Assembly (NCBI GenBank): GCA_902779355.1 | Contig: CACZBF010000005.1 | Location: 1-64,000 of the forward strand | DNA length: 64,000 bases | Direction of reading: 5' to 3' | Source: an uncultured Lachnospiraceae bacterium | GTDB lineage: Bacteria; Bacillota; Clostridia; Lachnospirales; Lachnospiraceae | Part shown: positions 43,769-52,623 of the stretch, piece after piece | Position numbering within the stretch: position 1 is the stretch's first letter | Layout of the letters: each line of letters starts with the position of its first letter | The notes under the pieces: generated by a model | What the model was told of the DNA's origin: nothing | What the model saw: only the letters and a program-made list of their open reading frames with translations | The model's database searches: none | Position numbers and translations under genes: made by a program

Positions 43769-46294
43769 ATGTCACTCACGAAGGTAAAGAAAAGGAATGG
43801 GTCAACTGCGCCATTTCAGGCAAGTAAGATCGAAAATGCCGTAGCGCAGGCATTTATGGCGACCGAGGAGATCGGTACGCGGGATCTGTCTACGATGTCC
43901 CGTGCGATCGAGCTCATGGTAGAGACGTCGCTGAACGATTCCGGGGTACTGGCGCCCACCGTGGAGGAGATCCAGGATATGGTGGAAGCAACCCTGATGA
44001 AATGCGGTTACAGCAAGACCGCAAAGGCTTATATCCTTTACCGCAGCCAGCACCAGAAAGTACGTGAGACAAAGACTACCCTTCTAGATTATAAAAAACT
44101 GGTAGATGGCTATATCGGGACCGAGAAAGACTGGCGTGTCAAGGAGAATTCTACGGTGACGCTTTCCGTAGGCGGTCTGATCCTTTCCAACTCCGGTGCG
44201 ATTTCCGCCAACTACTGGCTGACCGAAGTCTATGATGATGAGATTGCCGAGGCACATCGGCAGTGTTTCATGCATATCCATGATCTTTCCATGCTGACCG
44301 GTTATTGCGCAGGCTGGAGCCTGAAGCAGCTGATCGTGGAAGGTCTCGGCGGTGTACCGGGACGGATCACGAGCGGCCCGGCGAAGCATCTTTCCACGCT
44401 TTGCACGCAGATGGTCAATTTCCTTGGCATCATGCAGAATGAATGGGCAGGTGCGCAGGCATTTTCTTCCTTTGATACTTATCTGGCGCCGTTTGTAAAA
44501 GCTGACAATCTTTCCTATGGGGAAGTCAAGCAGTGCATCCAGTCCTTTATTTATGGTGTGAACACGCCTTCCCGTTGGGGCACGCAGGCACCGTTCACGA
44601 ATGTAACGCTTGACTGGACAGTTCCGGAGGATATGGTGAATCTCCCGGCGCTTGTCGGCGGCGTAGAGCAGGATTTCACCTACGGTGACTGCAAGGCTGA
44701 GATGGATATGGTCAACAAGGCCTTCATCGAGATCATGATCGAGGGCGATGCAAACGGACGCGGCTTCCAGTATCCGATCCCGACTTACTCCATTACGAGC
44801 GAATTTGACTGGAGCGATACGGAAAACAACCGTCTGCTCTTCGAAATGACCGCAAAATACGGCACTCCGTATTTTTCCAACTATATCAACTCCGATATGA
44901 AGCCCTCGGATGTCCGTTCGATGTGCTGCCGGCTGCGTCTGGATCTCCGCGAGCTCAGGAAAAAGGGCGGCGGATTCTTCGGTTCCGGCGAGTCCACCGG
45001 TTCGATCGGTGTCGTGACGCTGAACCTTCCGCGGATCGCTTATATCGCACGCGACCGCAAGGAATTCTACGAGATCCTCGACAGATACATGGATATTGCG
45101 GCAAGATCGCTGCACATCAAGCGTGGTGTTGTTACCCGCCTGATGAATGAAGGGCTGTATCCGTACACGAAGCGGTATCTTGGCAGCTTCGAGAACCATT
45201 TCAGCACGATCGGCCTGGTAGGCATGAATGAAGCGATCAAGAATGCGGACTGGATGGATACCGATATCACGACCGAAGGCGGACGCGCGTTTGCACGCGA
45301 GGTTTTGAACCATATGCGTGAGCGTCTCTCGGATTATCAGGAGCAGTACGGCGACCTTTACAATCTCGAGGCGACTCCGGCAGAGTCCACGACCTATCGT
45401 TTTGCGAAGCACGATACGGAAGAGTTCCCGGATATCATCACCGCTTCCGAAAACGGCGCAGCGCCGTATTATACCAACAGTACGCATTTGCCGGTCGGCT
45501 ACACGGACGACATTTTTGATGCACTGGAGATGGAAGACGAACTGCAGACGCTGTATACCTCCGGTACGGTCTTCCATGCATTCCTCGGAGAGCGGATCCC
45601 GGATTGGAGCAATGCCGCTTCTCTTGTTAAGAAGATTGCAGAGAATTTCAAACTTCCCTACTACACGCTTTCTCCGACTTACTCGATCTGCGCAGAGCAC
45701 GGATATATTGCGGGTGAGCACTTTGCATGCCCCTGCTGCGGCAAAGATACAGAGGTTTACTCCAGGATTACCGGTTACTATCGCCCGGTGAAGAACTGGA
45801 ACGACGGTAAGGCCGCAGAGTTCCGCGCTAGAAAGACCTATGAGCCGGAAGAGCTCCACGGCGCAGAGCCGATCAAGAAGATTGCAGTCTTGCCGGTAGA
45901 AAAAGAGGAAATGGAAAAAGAAACGCTGGAAAAGATCGAGCAGAGAGTGATCCTGCGGACGATCGCGCCGGAAGAGTTCATGGACGAGGAGGAAACGCTC
46001 GAGATCCTGGATCTGAACGAAGAAGCAGAAGCACAGGAAATGCCACAGATGATCCTGCTTTCCACGAAGACCTGCCCGAACTGCCTCGCTGCGCAGCGTA
46101 TCCTGCGGGAAGGCGGGATGGAATTCAAAGTGATGTATGCGGAAGACCCTGACGGCGCGAGTCTCGCTTCCGAGTTCCACATTACACAGGCGCCCACGCT
46201 TTTTGTGCCGGAAGGTGACGGCTACATGACGGTTTATAACCTCAGTAATATCAAAGGGTTTGTGGATCATAAAGCAGTGATGGAGAACGCTTAG
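43769..46294 (+). CDS. nrdD: Anaerobic ribonucleoside-triphosphate reductase with fused thioredoxin-like tail
   Basis: An 841-residue class III ribonucleotide reductase. It has an N-terminal ATP-cone (residues ~1-95), the (beta/alpha)10 catalytic domain, a zinc site (CAEHG...CPCCG) and the glycyl radical at G669 in RITGYYRP. About 160 residues follow. After a charged linker, a thioredoxin/glutaredoxin-like domain carries CPNC at 769-772 and the cis-Pro motif QAPTLFV. A built-in reductant is inferred: some NrdD groups use thioredoxin-type donors instead of formate. The start at 43769 is preferred over 43763 because it is better spaced from AGGGGG. nrdG precedes it under the same promoters. Confidence 0.95.
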   Translation: MSLTKVKKRNGSTAPFQASKIENAVAQAFMATEEIGTRDLSTMSRAIELMVETSLNDSGVLAPTVEEIQDMVEATLMKCGYSKTAKAYILYRSQHQKVRETKTTLLDYKKLVDGYIGTEKDWRVKENSTVTLSVGGLILSNSGAISANYWLTEVYDDEIAEAHRQCFMHIHDLSMLTGYCAGWSLKQLIVEGLGGVPGRITSGPAKHLSTLCTQMVNFLGIMQNEWAGAQAFSSFDTYLAPFVKADNLSYGEVKQCIQSFIYGVNTPSRWGTQAPFTNVTLDWTVPEDMVNLPALVGGVEQDFTYGDCKAEMDMVNKAFIEIMIEGDANGRGFQYPIPTYSITSEFDWSDTENNRLLFEMTAKYGTPYFSNYINSDMKPSDVRSMCCRLRLDLRELRKKGGGFFGSGESTGSIGVVTLNLPRIAYIARDRKEFYEILDRYMDIAARSLHIKRGVVTRLMNEGLYPYTKRYLGSFENHFSTIGLVGMNEAIKNADWMDTDITTEGGRAFAREVLNHMRERLSDYQEQYGDLYNLEATPAESTTYRFAKHDTEEFPDIITASENGAAPYYTNSTHLPVGYTDDIFDALEMEDELQTLYTSGTVFHAFLGERIPDWSNAASLVKKIAENFKLPYYTLSPTYSICAEHGYIAGEHFACPCCGKDTEVYSRITGYYRPVKNWNDGKAAEFRARKTYEPEELHGAEPIKKIAVLPVEKEEMEKETLEKIEQRVILRTIAPEEFMDEEETLEILDLNEEAEAQEMPQMILLSTKTCPNCLAAQRILREGGMEFKVMYAEDPDGASLASEFHITQAPTLFVPEGDGYMTVYNLSNIKGFVDHKAVMENA

Positions 46295-46317
46295 ATCCCA
46301 ATCTGTAAGCGCGTGTG

Positions 46318-47190
46318 ATGAAAAAAAGAATCAATAAGATCCGCCTCAGGGATGCTCTCCTGATCTTTCTCGGGAGCACCCTGATGGCGTTTGCGGTAAA
46401 GTATATTTTTGATCCGGCAGGGCTTGTTACAGGCGGCGTGTCGGGTCTTGCTATTGTCATAAAGGATCTTTCGGCACGGTTTTTAAACTTTGAAATTCCG
46501 CTTTGGGTCAGCAATGTGGTCTTAAACGTGCCGATCTTTCTTTTTGCGATCAAAACCGACGGCATCAGAAGCGTGATGCGAACGGGCCTTGCCTGGGTGA
46601 TCATGTCGGCAGAGCTCGCAATCTTCCCGGAGTGCAACTTTCTTCCGGACAATCTTCTTCTGGTTTCCTTATATGGCGGTGTTTGCTTCGGCGTGGCGAC
46701 GGGGATCCTTCTTTCCGCGCGTGCGACAAGCGGCGGCACGGATATGCTCGGCAATTCGCTGCATAAGTATTTCCGACAGTACAGCATGGGACGGATCATC
46801 CAGGTGTTGGATGGGCTGATCGTCGTGCTTGGCGCTGTGGTCTTTGACATGGAGCGGACGTTGTTTGCGATCATTTCCGTCTATATGATGGGACGGCTTA
46901 CGGACAAGGTGCTCGATTTCGGCAAACGAGCCAAGATGGCATTTATCATCTCCGATCGCAATGAGGAGATCGCGCATGTGATCATGACCGAATTGGACCG
47001 TGGCGTCACAGCCCTTCACGGAAAGGGGATGTACCTTGGAGAAGAACGGGATATTCTCTTTTGTATTTGCAGCAAACGTGATATAGTGGATATCAAGCAG
47101 ATCGTAAAGGAATATGACAAAAAAGCGTTCTTCATCATTGGGGGCGCGAGTGAGGTTCTGGGCGAGGGCTTCATTGAAAACTGGACATAA
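46318..47190 (+). CDS. YitT family membrane protein
   Basis: A 290-residue protein. The first ~200 residues hold five or six membrane segments with the family signature (GLVTGGVSGLAIVI and LLSARATSGGTDML). The C-terminal ~80 residues form the soluble DUF2179 domain (GVTALHGKGMYLGEERDILFCI). YitT proteins are abundant in Firmicutes but their transport role is not established. An in-frame GTG lies one codon upstream; the ribosome site is weak either way. It may be read from the nrd promoters, as only 23 nt separate it from nrdD. Confidence 0.9.
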   Translation: MKKRINKIRLRDALLIFLGSTLMAFAVKYIFDPAGLVTGGVSGLAIVIKDLSARFLNFEIPLWVSNVVLNVPIFLFAIKTDGIRSVMRTGLAWVIMSAELAIFPECNFLPDNLLLVSLYGGVCFGVATGILLSARATSGGTDMLGNSLHKYFRQYSMGRIIQVLDGLIVVLGAVVFDMERTLFAIISVYMMGRLTDKVLDFGKRAKMAFIISDRNEEIAHVIMTELDRGVTALHGKGMYLGEERDILFCICSKRDIVDIKQIVKEYDKKAFFIIGGASEVLGEGFIENWT

Positions 47191-47195
47191 CGAGG

Positions 47196-47225
47196 GCGCC
47201 CCCTTAAAGAGGGGGCGCTTTTTTT
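47196..47225 (+). terminator. Strong intrinsic terminator after the YitT gene
   Basis: GCGCCCCC (47196-47203) and GGGGGCGC (47211-47218) with a 7-nt loop, followed by seven T. Confidence 0.92.
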
Positions 47226-47250
47226 CACAATTCTTTTGGAGGACGGTCGG

Positions 47251-50200
47251 ATGCATCAAAAGAGGATGAGAGAGGGGAAAAGCGTAAAATGGCGGCAGCT
47301 TCCGCCGAATTTCAACCGGAAGTCTTTCCTGATCCAGTGGCTGATCTTTGTCATCGCATTTTTGCTGACGACAGCCGTCAGCATTCTGGGGCTGGACTGG
47401 ACGGGATACAACACGGTCCAGATGGGGCTTTTTGGGATCAGCACGCAGTGTATCCTGATCATGATCTTTGCGGGGATGTTCGGCTATGTGGCAAGTATGA
47501 GTTCTGCGTTCCTGGTGTTTCTTTATGCGATCATCGTGAGGCCGGAGGAAGCATACCTGGCGTCAATCTATCTCCTGGCCGCGATCCTCTTTTCCGTTGC
47601 AGGACAGACACGTGTATTTGCGAGCTGGAAAAGGACGCTGCTGTTCTGGGTGATCGCGACCTTTCTGATAGCATTTTTATCGATGTTGCTGACAATGTTG
47701 CAGAGCTATACATTTGCGCCCGGTCAGAATACGATCGCAGAGGACTATCTGCTCTGCGTTGTTTCCCAGATCCTGCAATGCGGTCTGAGCACCTACGCCT
47801 GCCGGCTGTTTTTCAAATGCTGCCCGGACAAAGTGAAATCCAAGGTGGCGCTTGGTATGCTGTATTACAATCGTGAATACGAGACGGACGAACGGTTTCG
47901 GAAAGCCTTGCGCAAAAATGTCATCAGTTCCAGAGTGTCATCTTTTATTCTGGCGGAGGCTGTGATCCTGGTGGTTTCGGCAATCGCATTTACGCGAATC
48001 CTGTTTCCCGATCTGCAGAGGATGCAGGCGATCGCGGGGCCGGAACCCGGGATGCAGACGGAGTCGGAGCTTCGCTCGGAAGGAGATCAGGTCGGGATTG
48101 TTTCGGGCCATGAGATCCGCGAGGCCCTGCGGGAGCGCGTAGAGGGAATGCTCCCCGAGATCGATGCAAATGCTTTTGTCTACAACGTCTACAGCTATGC
48201 CTATATCATCAAGATGATCCTGATGCTGTTCTGCGTGTCGGTGCCGGTGGCGTCTTTTGTTAATTTCTATGCGCAGATTAGGATCGCGGGGCCGATCAGC
48301 CGGATCTCGGACTATATGGTGCGGTTTTCCTCCACGCCCAGGAAGGAATTACGGCATTGTGTGGACAATATTTATGAACTCCAGATCCATACGCGCGATG
48401 AGATCGAGCAGCTGTACCATGCGGTGGATCAGACCGTGCATGAAGTGACGGACATGATCGATAAGATCCAGGAGGAGGCGAAGCTCCAGGAGGACCTCCG
48501 CGTGGCGCAAAAAGCGAGTGAAGCGAAAAGCTCCTTTCTTTCGAATATGTCTCATGAGATCCGCACCCCGATCAATGCGGTGCTCGGGCTGAACGAGATG
48601 ATCCTGCGGGAGTCCGAAGAACCTGTCACGCTCAAACACGCAACAGATATCAAGACTGCCGGGAATACGCTCCTTTCCCTTGTGAACGACATTCTGGACT
48701 TTTCCAAGATCGAGGCCGGCAAGATGGAGATTTTGCCGGTACAATATGAGCTCAGCTCCACGATGAACGATCTGGTCAACATGATCGCGGCCAAGGCGGA
48801 AGAGAAGAACCTTGCCGTGATCGTTCATGTGGAGGAGACGATCCCGCATCTTCTCTATGGAGACGAGGTCCGGATCAAGCAATGTGTGACGAATATGCTG
48901 ACCAATGCCGTAAAATATACGGAAACGGGCGCTGTTACGCTGAATGTCAGCAGCAGGCCGCTGTCGGAGGACGAGATCGCGCTGCGGTTTCAGGTGATCG
49001 ACACCGGGATCGGGATCAAGGAGGAGGATTTGGAGAAACTTTTCTCACCTTTCGAGCGCATCGAAGAGATCAGAAACCGCACGATCGAGGGCACGGGGCT
49101 TGGCATGAGCATCGTGAAAAAGATTCTGGCCATGATGGATACAAAGCTTGAGGTCAAGAGCGTTTACGGCGAAGGCTCTGATTTTTCCTTTGAGGTAAGG
49201 CAGAAGGTATGCGATGCGGAACCGATCGGAGACTTCGAAGAAAATTACAATCGTGCCGTGGAGAGTGCGGAGCAGTATCAGGAGGCCTTCCATGCACCGG
49301 AGGCGAAGGTGCTGATCGTCGATGATACCAAGATGAATCTGACTGTCATCGAAGGTCTTTTAAAACAGACACTTCTGCAGATCACAACGGCGATGAGCGG
49401 CAAAGAGATGCTGGAACTGACAGAAAAAGAGAATTATGATGTGATCCTACTCGATCACCGGATGCCGGAGATGGATGGGATTGAGACGCTGGAAGCGCTG
49501 AAGAAAGAGGCGTCGAACCCGAACCGTGAGACCCCTGTGATCGCGTTGACAGCAAATGCAGTGGCGGGGGCGCGGGAAATGTATATTGAGGCTGGCTTTT
49601 CGGATTATCTGACGAAGCCGATCGATGCCGTGAAACTGGAAAAGACACTGGCCACGTTCCTTCCTGCAGAAAAACTGATCCTGCCGAATGATCCGCGCTT
49701 TGCGGCCAATTCCTCCCACCGGATCCCGGAGCAGGGTGTTGATGCAAACGGTTATCTGAAAGGGAATGGTGACGATCTGCAGCACCCGCTTGCGAAAGAA
49801 TCCGATCGCCAGATCCATGAGATCCTGCTGAAATGCACGGGAATCCAATTAAAAGAGGCTGTGAAAAACTGCGGAAGGGAGGCGATCCTCTACGATGCGA
49901 TCAAGGAGTTTCTGATCGCGCTGCCGTCCAAATCGGCGCAGATTGCACAGTATGCGGAGGAAAAGGATTACCGGAATTATACAGTACTTGTGCATGCGCT
50001 GAAGAGTTCCGCCCGCCTGATCGGTGCAAAGGAACTTTCGGAGCAGGCAGCATATCTGGAAACCTGCGGCAACGAGGAGAATGCCGAGGAGATTGAAGCG
50101 AAGACCACGGAGTTATTGGTACTGTACAGGAGTTATCAAGAGAAACTCTCGCCGGTCAATCCCAAGACATCGCGTGCAGAGATTGAGAAGCCCGTCATCA

Positions 50201-50391
50201 CGGAGGAGGAATTTGCAGAGGCGCTGATGGGGATGAAAGAGTTTGTGGAAGCATACGATTATGACAGTGCGGACAAGATCCTGAAAATGCTGGAAGGCTA
50301 CAAAATATCGTCGCCACTTGATGAAAAATATGCTAAGATAAAAGAACTTATGGCAGCAGTGGACAGGACGGCACTTCTGGAACTGCTTTGA
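47251..50391 (+). CDS. Hybrid sensor histidine kinase with receiver and HPt domains
   Basis: A 1046-residue membrane sensor. The N-terminal ~175 residues hold about six membrane segments. Two further segments (~residues 220-240 and ~310-335) flank an outer loop. HisKA follows with phospho-accepting H435 (SHEIRTP). The ATPase domain has TNAVKYTE, DTGIGI and GTGLGMSIV. The receiver domain starts near 686 with phospho-Asp D735 (LLDHRMPEMDG). An HPt domain has H915 (VHALKSSARLIGA). Phosphorelay H435-D735-H915 is expected. The ligand is unknown. The ATG at 47251 is chosen because TGGAGGAC lies 8 nt upstream; a TTG start overlapping that site is unlikely. The partner response regulator follows directly. 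Confidence 0.93.
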   Translation: MHQKRMREGKSVKWRQLPPNFNRKSFLIQWLIFVIAFLLTTAVSILGLDWTGYNTVQMGLFGISTQCILIMIFAGMFGYVASMSSAFLVFLYAIIVRPEEAYLASIYLLAAILFSVAGQTRVFASWKRTLLFWVIATFLIAFLSMLLTMLQSYTFAPGQNTIAEDYLLCVVSQILQCGLSTYACRLFFKCCPDKVKSKVALGMLYYNREYETDERFRKALRKNVISSRVSSFILAEAVILVVSAIAFTRILFPDLQRMQAIAGPEPGMQTESELRSEGDQVGIVSGHEIREALRERVEGMLPEIDANAFVYNVYSYAYIIKMILMLFCVSVPVASFVNFYAQIRIAGPISRISDYMVRFSSTPRKELRHCVDNIYELQIHTRDEIEQLYHAVDQTVHEVTDMIDKIQEEAKLQEDLRVAQKASEAKSSFLSNMSHEIRTPINAVLGLNEMILRESEEPVTLKHATDIKTAGNTLLSLVNDILDFSKIEAGKMEILPVQYELSSTMNDLVNMIAAKAEEKNLAVIVHVEETIPHLLYGDEVRIKQCVTNMLTNAVKYTETGAVTLNVSSRPLSEDEIALRFQVIDTGIGIKEEDLEKLFSPFERIEEIRNRTIEGTGLGMSIVKKILAMMDTKLEVKSVYGEGSDFSFEVRQKVCDAEPIGDFEENYNRAVESAEQYQEAFHAPEAKVLIVDDTKMNLTVIEGLLKQTLLQITTAMSGKEMLELTEKENYDVILLDHRMPEMDGIETLEALKKEASNPNRETPVIALTANAVAGAREMYIEAGFSDYLTKPIDAVKLEKTLATFLPAEKLILPNDPRFAANSSHRIPEQGVDANGYLKGNGDDLQHPLAKESDRQIHEILLKCTGIQLKEAVKNCGREAILYDAIKEFLIALPSKSAQIAQYAEEKDYRNYTVLVHALKSSARLIGAKELSEQAAYLETCGNEENAEEIEAKTTELLVLYRSYQEKLSPVNPKTSRAEIEKPVITEEEFAEALMGMKEFVEAYDYDSADKILKMLEGYKISSPLDEKYAKIKELMAAVDRTALLELL

Positions 50392-50422
50392 GGTGCGGTC
50401 GGACAGGACGGAAAGGAACGCT

Positions 50423-51208
50423 ATGGACAAAAGGATCTTTCTGATCACGGATCAGAAGAACAAAGGCTTTATGATCAATGCGATCATCCAGGAACTGACA
50501 GAAGAAGACTATGAGGTAAGGGAATGTCAGCCGAACCCGACGGAGCTCAGCAAGCTCAGCGAAGAGAGCGGTGTTTATCTGGCGTATCTGGACGGGATCG
50601 AGAATGCCGGAGAGAAAGCGGATCAGATGCTGCTTTACCTGAAGGAGCAGATCGCAGAAAATGAGATCGCGCTGGTTCTGATCGGCAAGCAGGATGATTT
50701 CTCCTATGTGAACCGGATCATTCCGGACGAGATGCTGGCCGGGACGTTTCTGCGGCCGGTGAATGTCAAGGAGCTGGGCCAAAAACTCGGATCCATCGTG
50801 AAGAAAGAAGAAGAGAAGCAGGCGAAGAAGCGGATCCTTGTGGTGGATGATGACGGGATGATGCTCCGGACGATCAAGACGTGGTTGTCCGAGAAATATC
50901 AGGTTTATATGGTCAATTCCGGGATGAATGCGATCACGTTTCTCGCAAAGAATATGGTGGATCTCATCCTTCTGGACTATGAAATGCCGGTGACTACAGG
51001 TCCGCAGGTACTTGAGATGCTGAGATCCGAGTCCGCGACGAGCCATATCCCGGTCATGTTTTTGACTGTGAAGGACGATAAGGAGAGCGTTATGAAGGTG
51101 CTTTCGTTAAAGCCGGAGAAATATCTTCTGAAGACGATGCCGCCGGATGAGCTGATCGACAACATTGATGCGTTTTTTGAAGAGCAAAAAAAAGAGAAGC
51201 TGATGTAA
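50423..51208 (+). CDS. Response regulator with two receiver-like domains
   Basis: A 261-residue protein without any DNA-binding or enzymatic output domain. The C-terminal half (residues ~135-260) is a canonical receiver with VVDDDG, phospho-Asp D185 (LLDYEMP), TVKD and the conserved Lys (YLLKTMPP). The N-terminal half (residues ~1-125) has the same length and fold pattern but lacks the acidic pocket, so it looks like a degenerate receiver. It starts 31 nt after the hybrid kinase, its likely phosphodonor. The output is probably protein-protein contact, which is inference. Confidence 0.88.
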   Translation: MDKRIFLITDQKNKGFMINAIIQELTEEDYEVRECQPNPTELSKLSEESGVYLAYLDGIENAGEKADQMLLYLKEQIAENEIALVLIGKQDDFSYVNRIIPDEMLAGTFLRPVNVKELGQKLGSIVKKEEEKQAKKRILVVDDDGMMLRTIKTWLSEKYQVYMVNSGMNAITFLAKNMVDLILLDYEMPVTTGPQVLEMLRSESATSHIPVMFLTVKDDKESVMKVLSLKPEKYLLKTMPPDELIDNIDAFFEEQKKEKLM

Positions 51209-51221
51209 AAAGGAGATTCCG

Positions 51222-52505
51222 ATGTCACAGATCAAAGAAAAGATCCATGAAATGAAGCTGGATGCGCCGAAAATGATGACGACACCGGCAGATATACGAA
51301 ACAAGGCCCTTCTTGCGATCCGGGATGCGCTGCTTGCCCAGAAAGCGCAGATTTTTGCGGAGAATGAAAAGGATCTTTCGGAAGCGGCAAAGAATCAGAT
51401 CGCAGATGCAGTTGTAAAGCGCCTTCGTTTCAATGAGGGGAAGCTTTCCGATGTCGTGAAAGGGTTGGAAGGCCTTGTTGAATTGCCGGATCCGGTCGGA
51501 CGGATCACACTGCATCGGCAGCTGGATGAAGGACTGGTCTTAAAACGCGTGACCTGCCCGATCGGCGTGATCGGCGTGATCTTTGAGGCTCGGCCGGATG
51601 CTCTGGTGCAGATCTCTGCATTGTGCATCAAGAGCGGGAATTGCGCTGTGTTAAAGGGCGGAAAAGAGACCACGTACACGAACAGAATCCTGTTCCGTCT
51701 GATCCGGGATGCCGCCGTAGGAGCGGGACTGCCCCAAAATTGCCTTATGCAGGCGGAGCAGCACAGTGAGATCGACGAGCTTCTGCAGTGCGAGACGGAG
51801 GTCGATCTTCTGATCCCACGCGGATCCAACGCCTTTGTGCGTTATATCATGGACCATACCAAGATTCCGGTGATGGGACATGCAGACGGCGTCTGCCATA
51901 TTTATGTAGCAAAAACTGCGGACAAAGAGAATGCGATCCGGATTCTGATGGATGCGAAGACGCAGTATACGGCGGCTTGCAACGCGATGGAGACGATCCT
52001 GATCCACCGGGAGATCGCAAAGGAATTCCTGCCGATGTTGGAGGAAGCGTGCAAAGAAAATGGGATCAAATTGCGCGGTACCAAAGAGGTGTGTGATCTG
52101 ATCAGCGGTGAAACCATGGAGGATGCGGAGTTCAACACGGAGTATCTTTCCCTGACTGCTTCGGTCAAATTGGTTTCCGGCGTGGAGGAAGCCGCAGACC
52201 ATATCAACCGGTACGGCTCGCACCATACGGATGCGATCCTGACGGAGGACGATGCGGAAGCAGCGTATTTCATGCAGATGGTGGATTCTGCCGGGGTGTA
52301 TCGGAACTGCTCCACGCGTTTCTCGGATGGCTATCGTTACGGTTTCGGCGCGGAAGTCGGGATCAGCACCGGAAAACTCCATGCCAGAGGGCCTGTGGGA
52401 CTGGACGGACTCATGACCTACAAGTACGAGCTCACCGGACAGGGACAGATTGTGGGAGACTACGCCGAAGGAAAGTCCTCGTTCCATTTCCGTGATTTGG
52501 AATAA
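51222..52505 (+). CDS. proA: Glutamate-5-semialdehyde dehydrogenase
   Basis: A 427-residue enzyme that reduces gamma-glutamyl phosphate with NADPH in proline synthesis. The aldehyde-dehydrogenase core is clear: GVIGVIFEARPDALVQISAL, KGGKETTYTN, LLIPRGSNAF and QYTAACNAMET, which contains the catalytic Cys. proB is not adjacent. The gene starts 13 nt after the response regulator with AAAGGAG, so it is probably read through from that unit. No clear hairpin terminator is seen after it, only an A-rich then T-rich stretch. Confidence 0.95.
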   Translation: MSQIKEKIHEMKLDAPKMMTTPADIRNKALLAIRDALLAQKAQIFAENEKDLSEAAKNQIADAVVKRLRFNEGKLSDVVKGLEGLVELPDPVGRITLHRQLDEGLVLKRVTCPIGVIGVIFEARPDALVQISALCIKSGNCAVLKGGKETTYTNRILFRLIRDAAVGAGLPQNCLMQAEQHSEIDELLQCETEVDLLIPRGSNAFVRYIMDHTKIPVMGHADGVCHIYVAKTADKENAIRILMDAKTQYTAACNAMETILIHREIAKEFLPMLEEACKENGIKLRGTKEVCDLISGETMEDAEFNTEYLSLTASVKLVSGVEEAADHINRYGSHHTDAILTEDDAEAAYFMQMVDSAGVYRNCSTRFSDGYRYGFGAEVGISTGKLHARGPVGLDGLMTYKYELTGQGQIVGDYAEGKSSFHFRDLE

Positions 52506-52569
52506 AAAAACAAAACGAACGGCGCTTTTTTTGGCAAGTATTGTTATGGCATTTTTTGGACGGATGATA

Positions 52570-52594
52570 TATAATGTGAAATGGTTTGTAAACC
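52570..52594 (+). promoter_or_regulatory. Promoter -10 and palindrome before the BMP lipoprotein gene
   Basis: A perfect TATAAT (52570-52575) follows TGATA; the -35 is poor (TGGCAT at 17 nt). The inverted repeat GGTTT-gt-AAACC (52583-52594) sits at the expected start of transcription and could be an operator for control by a nucleoside-responsive repressor. Confidence 0.45.
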
Positions 52595-52623
52595 GTCTAT
52601 TTTTTTAAGGAGGAAGAGAAAGT

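Noticed and set aside
44084..46270. Long open frame on the minus strand inside nrdD
   Set aside because: It is antisense to a clear, fully conserved nrdD gene. It has no ribosome site and no recognisable domain. The open frame follows from the codon bias of nrdD.
52501..52560. Intrinsic terminator after proA
   Set aside because: There is a T tract (GGCGCTTTTTTT), but no adjacent stem of useful length.
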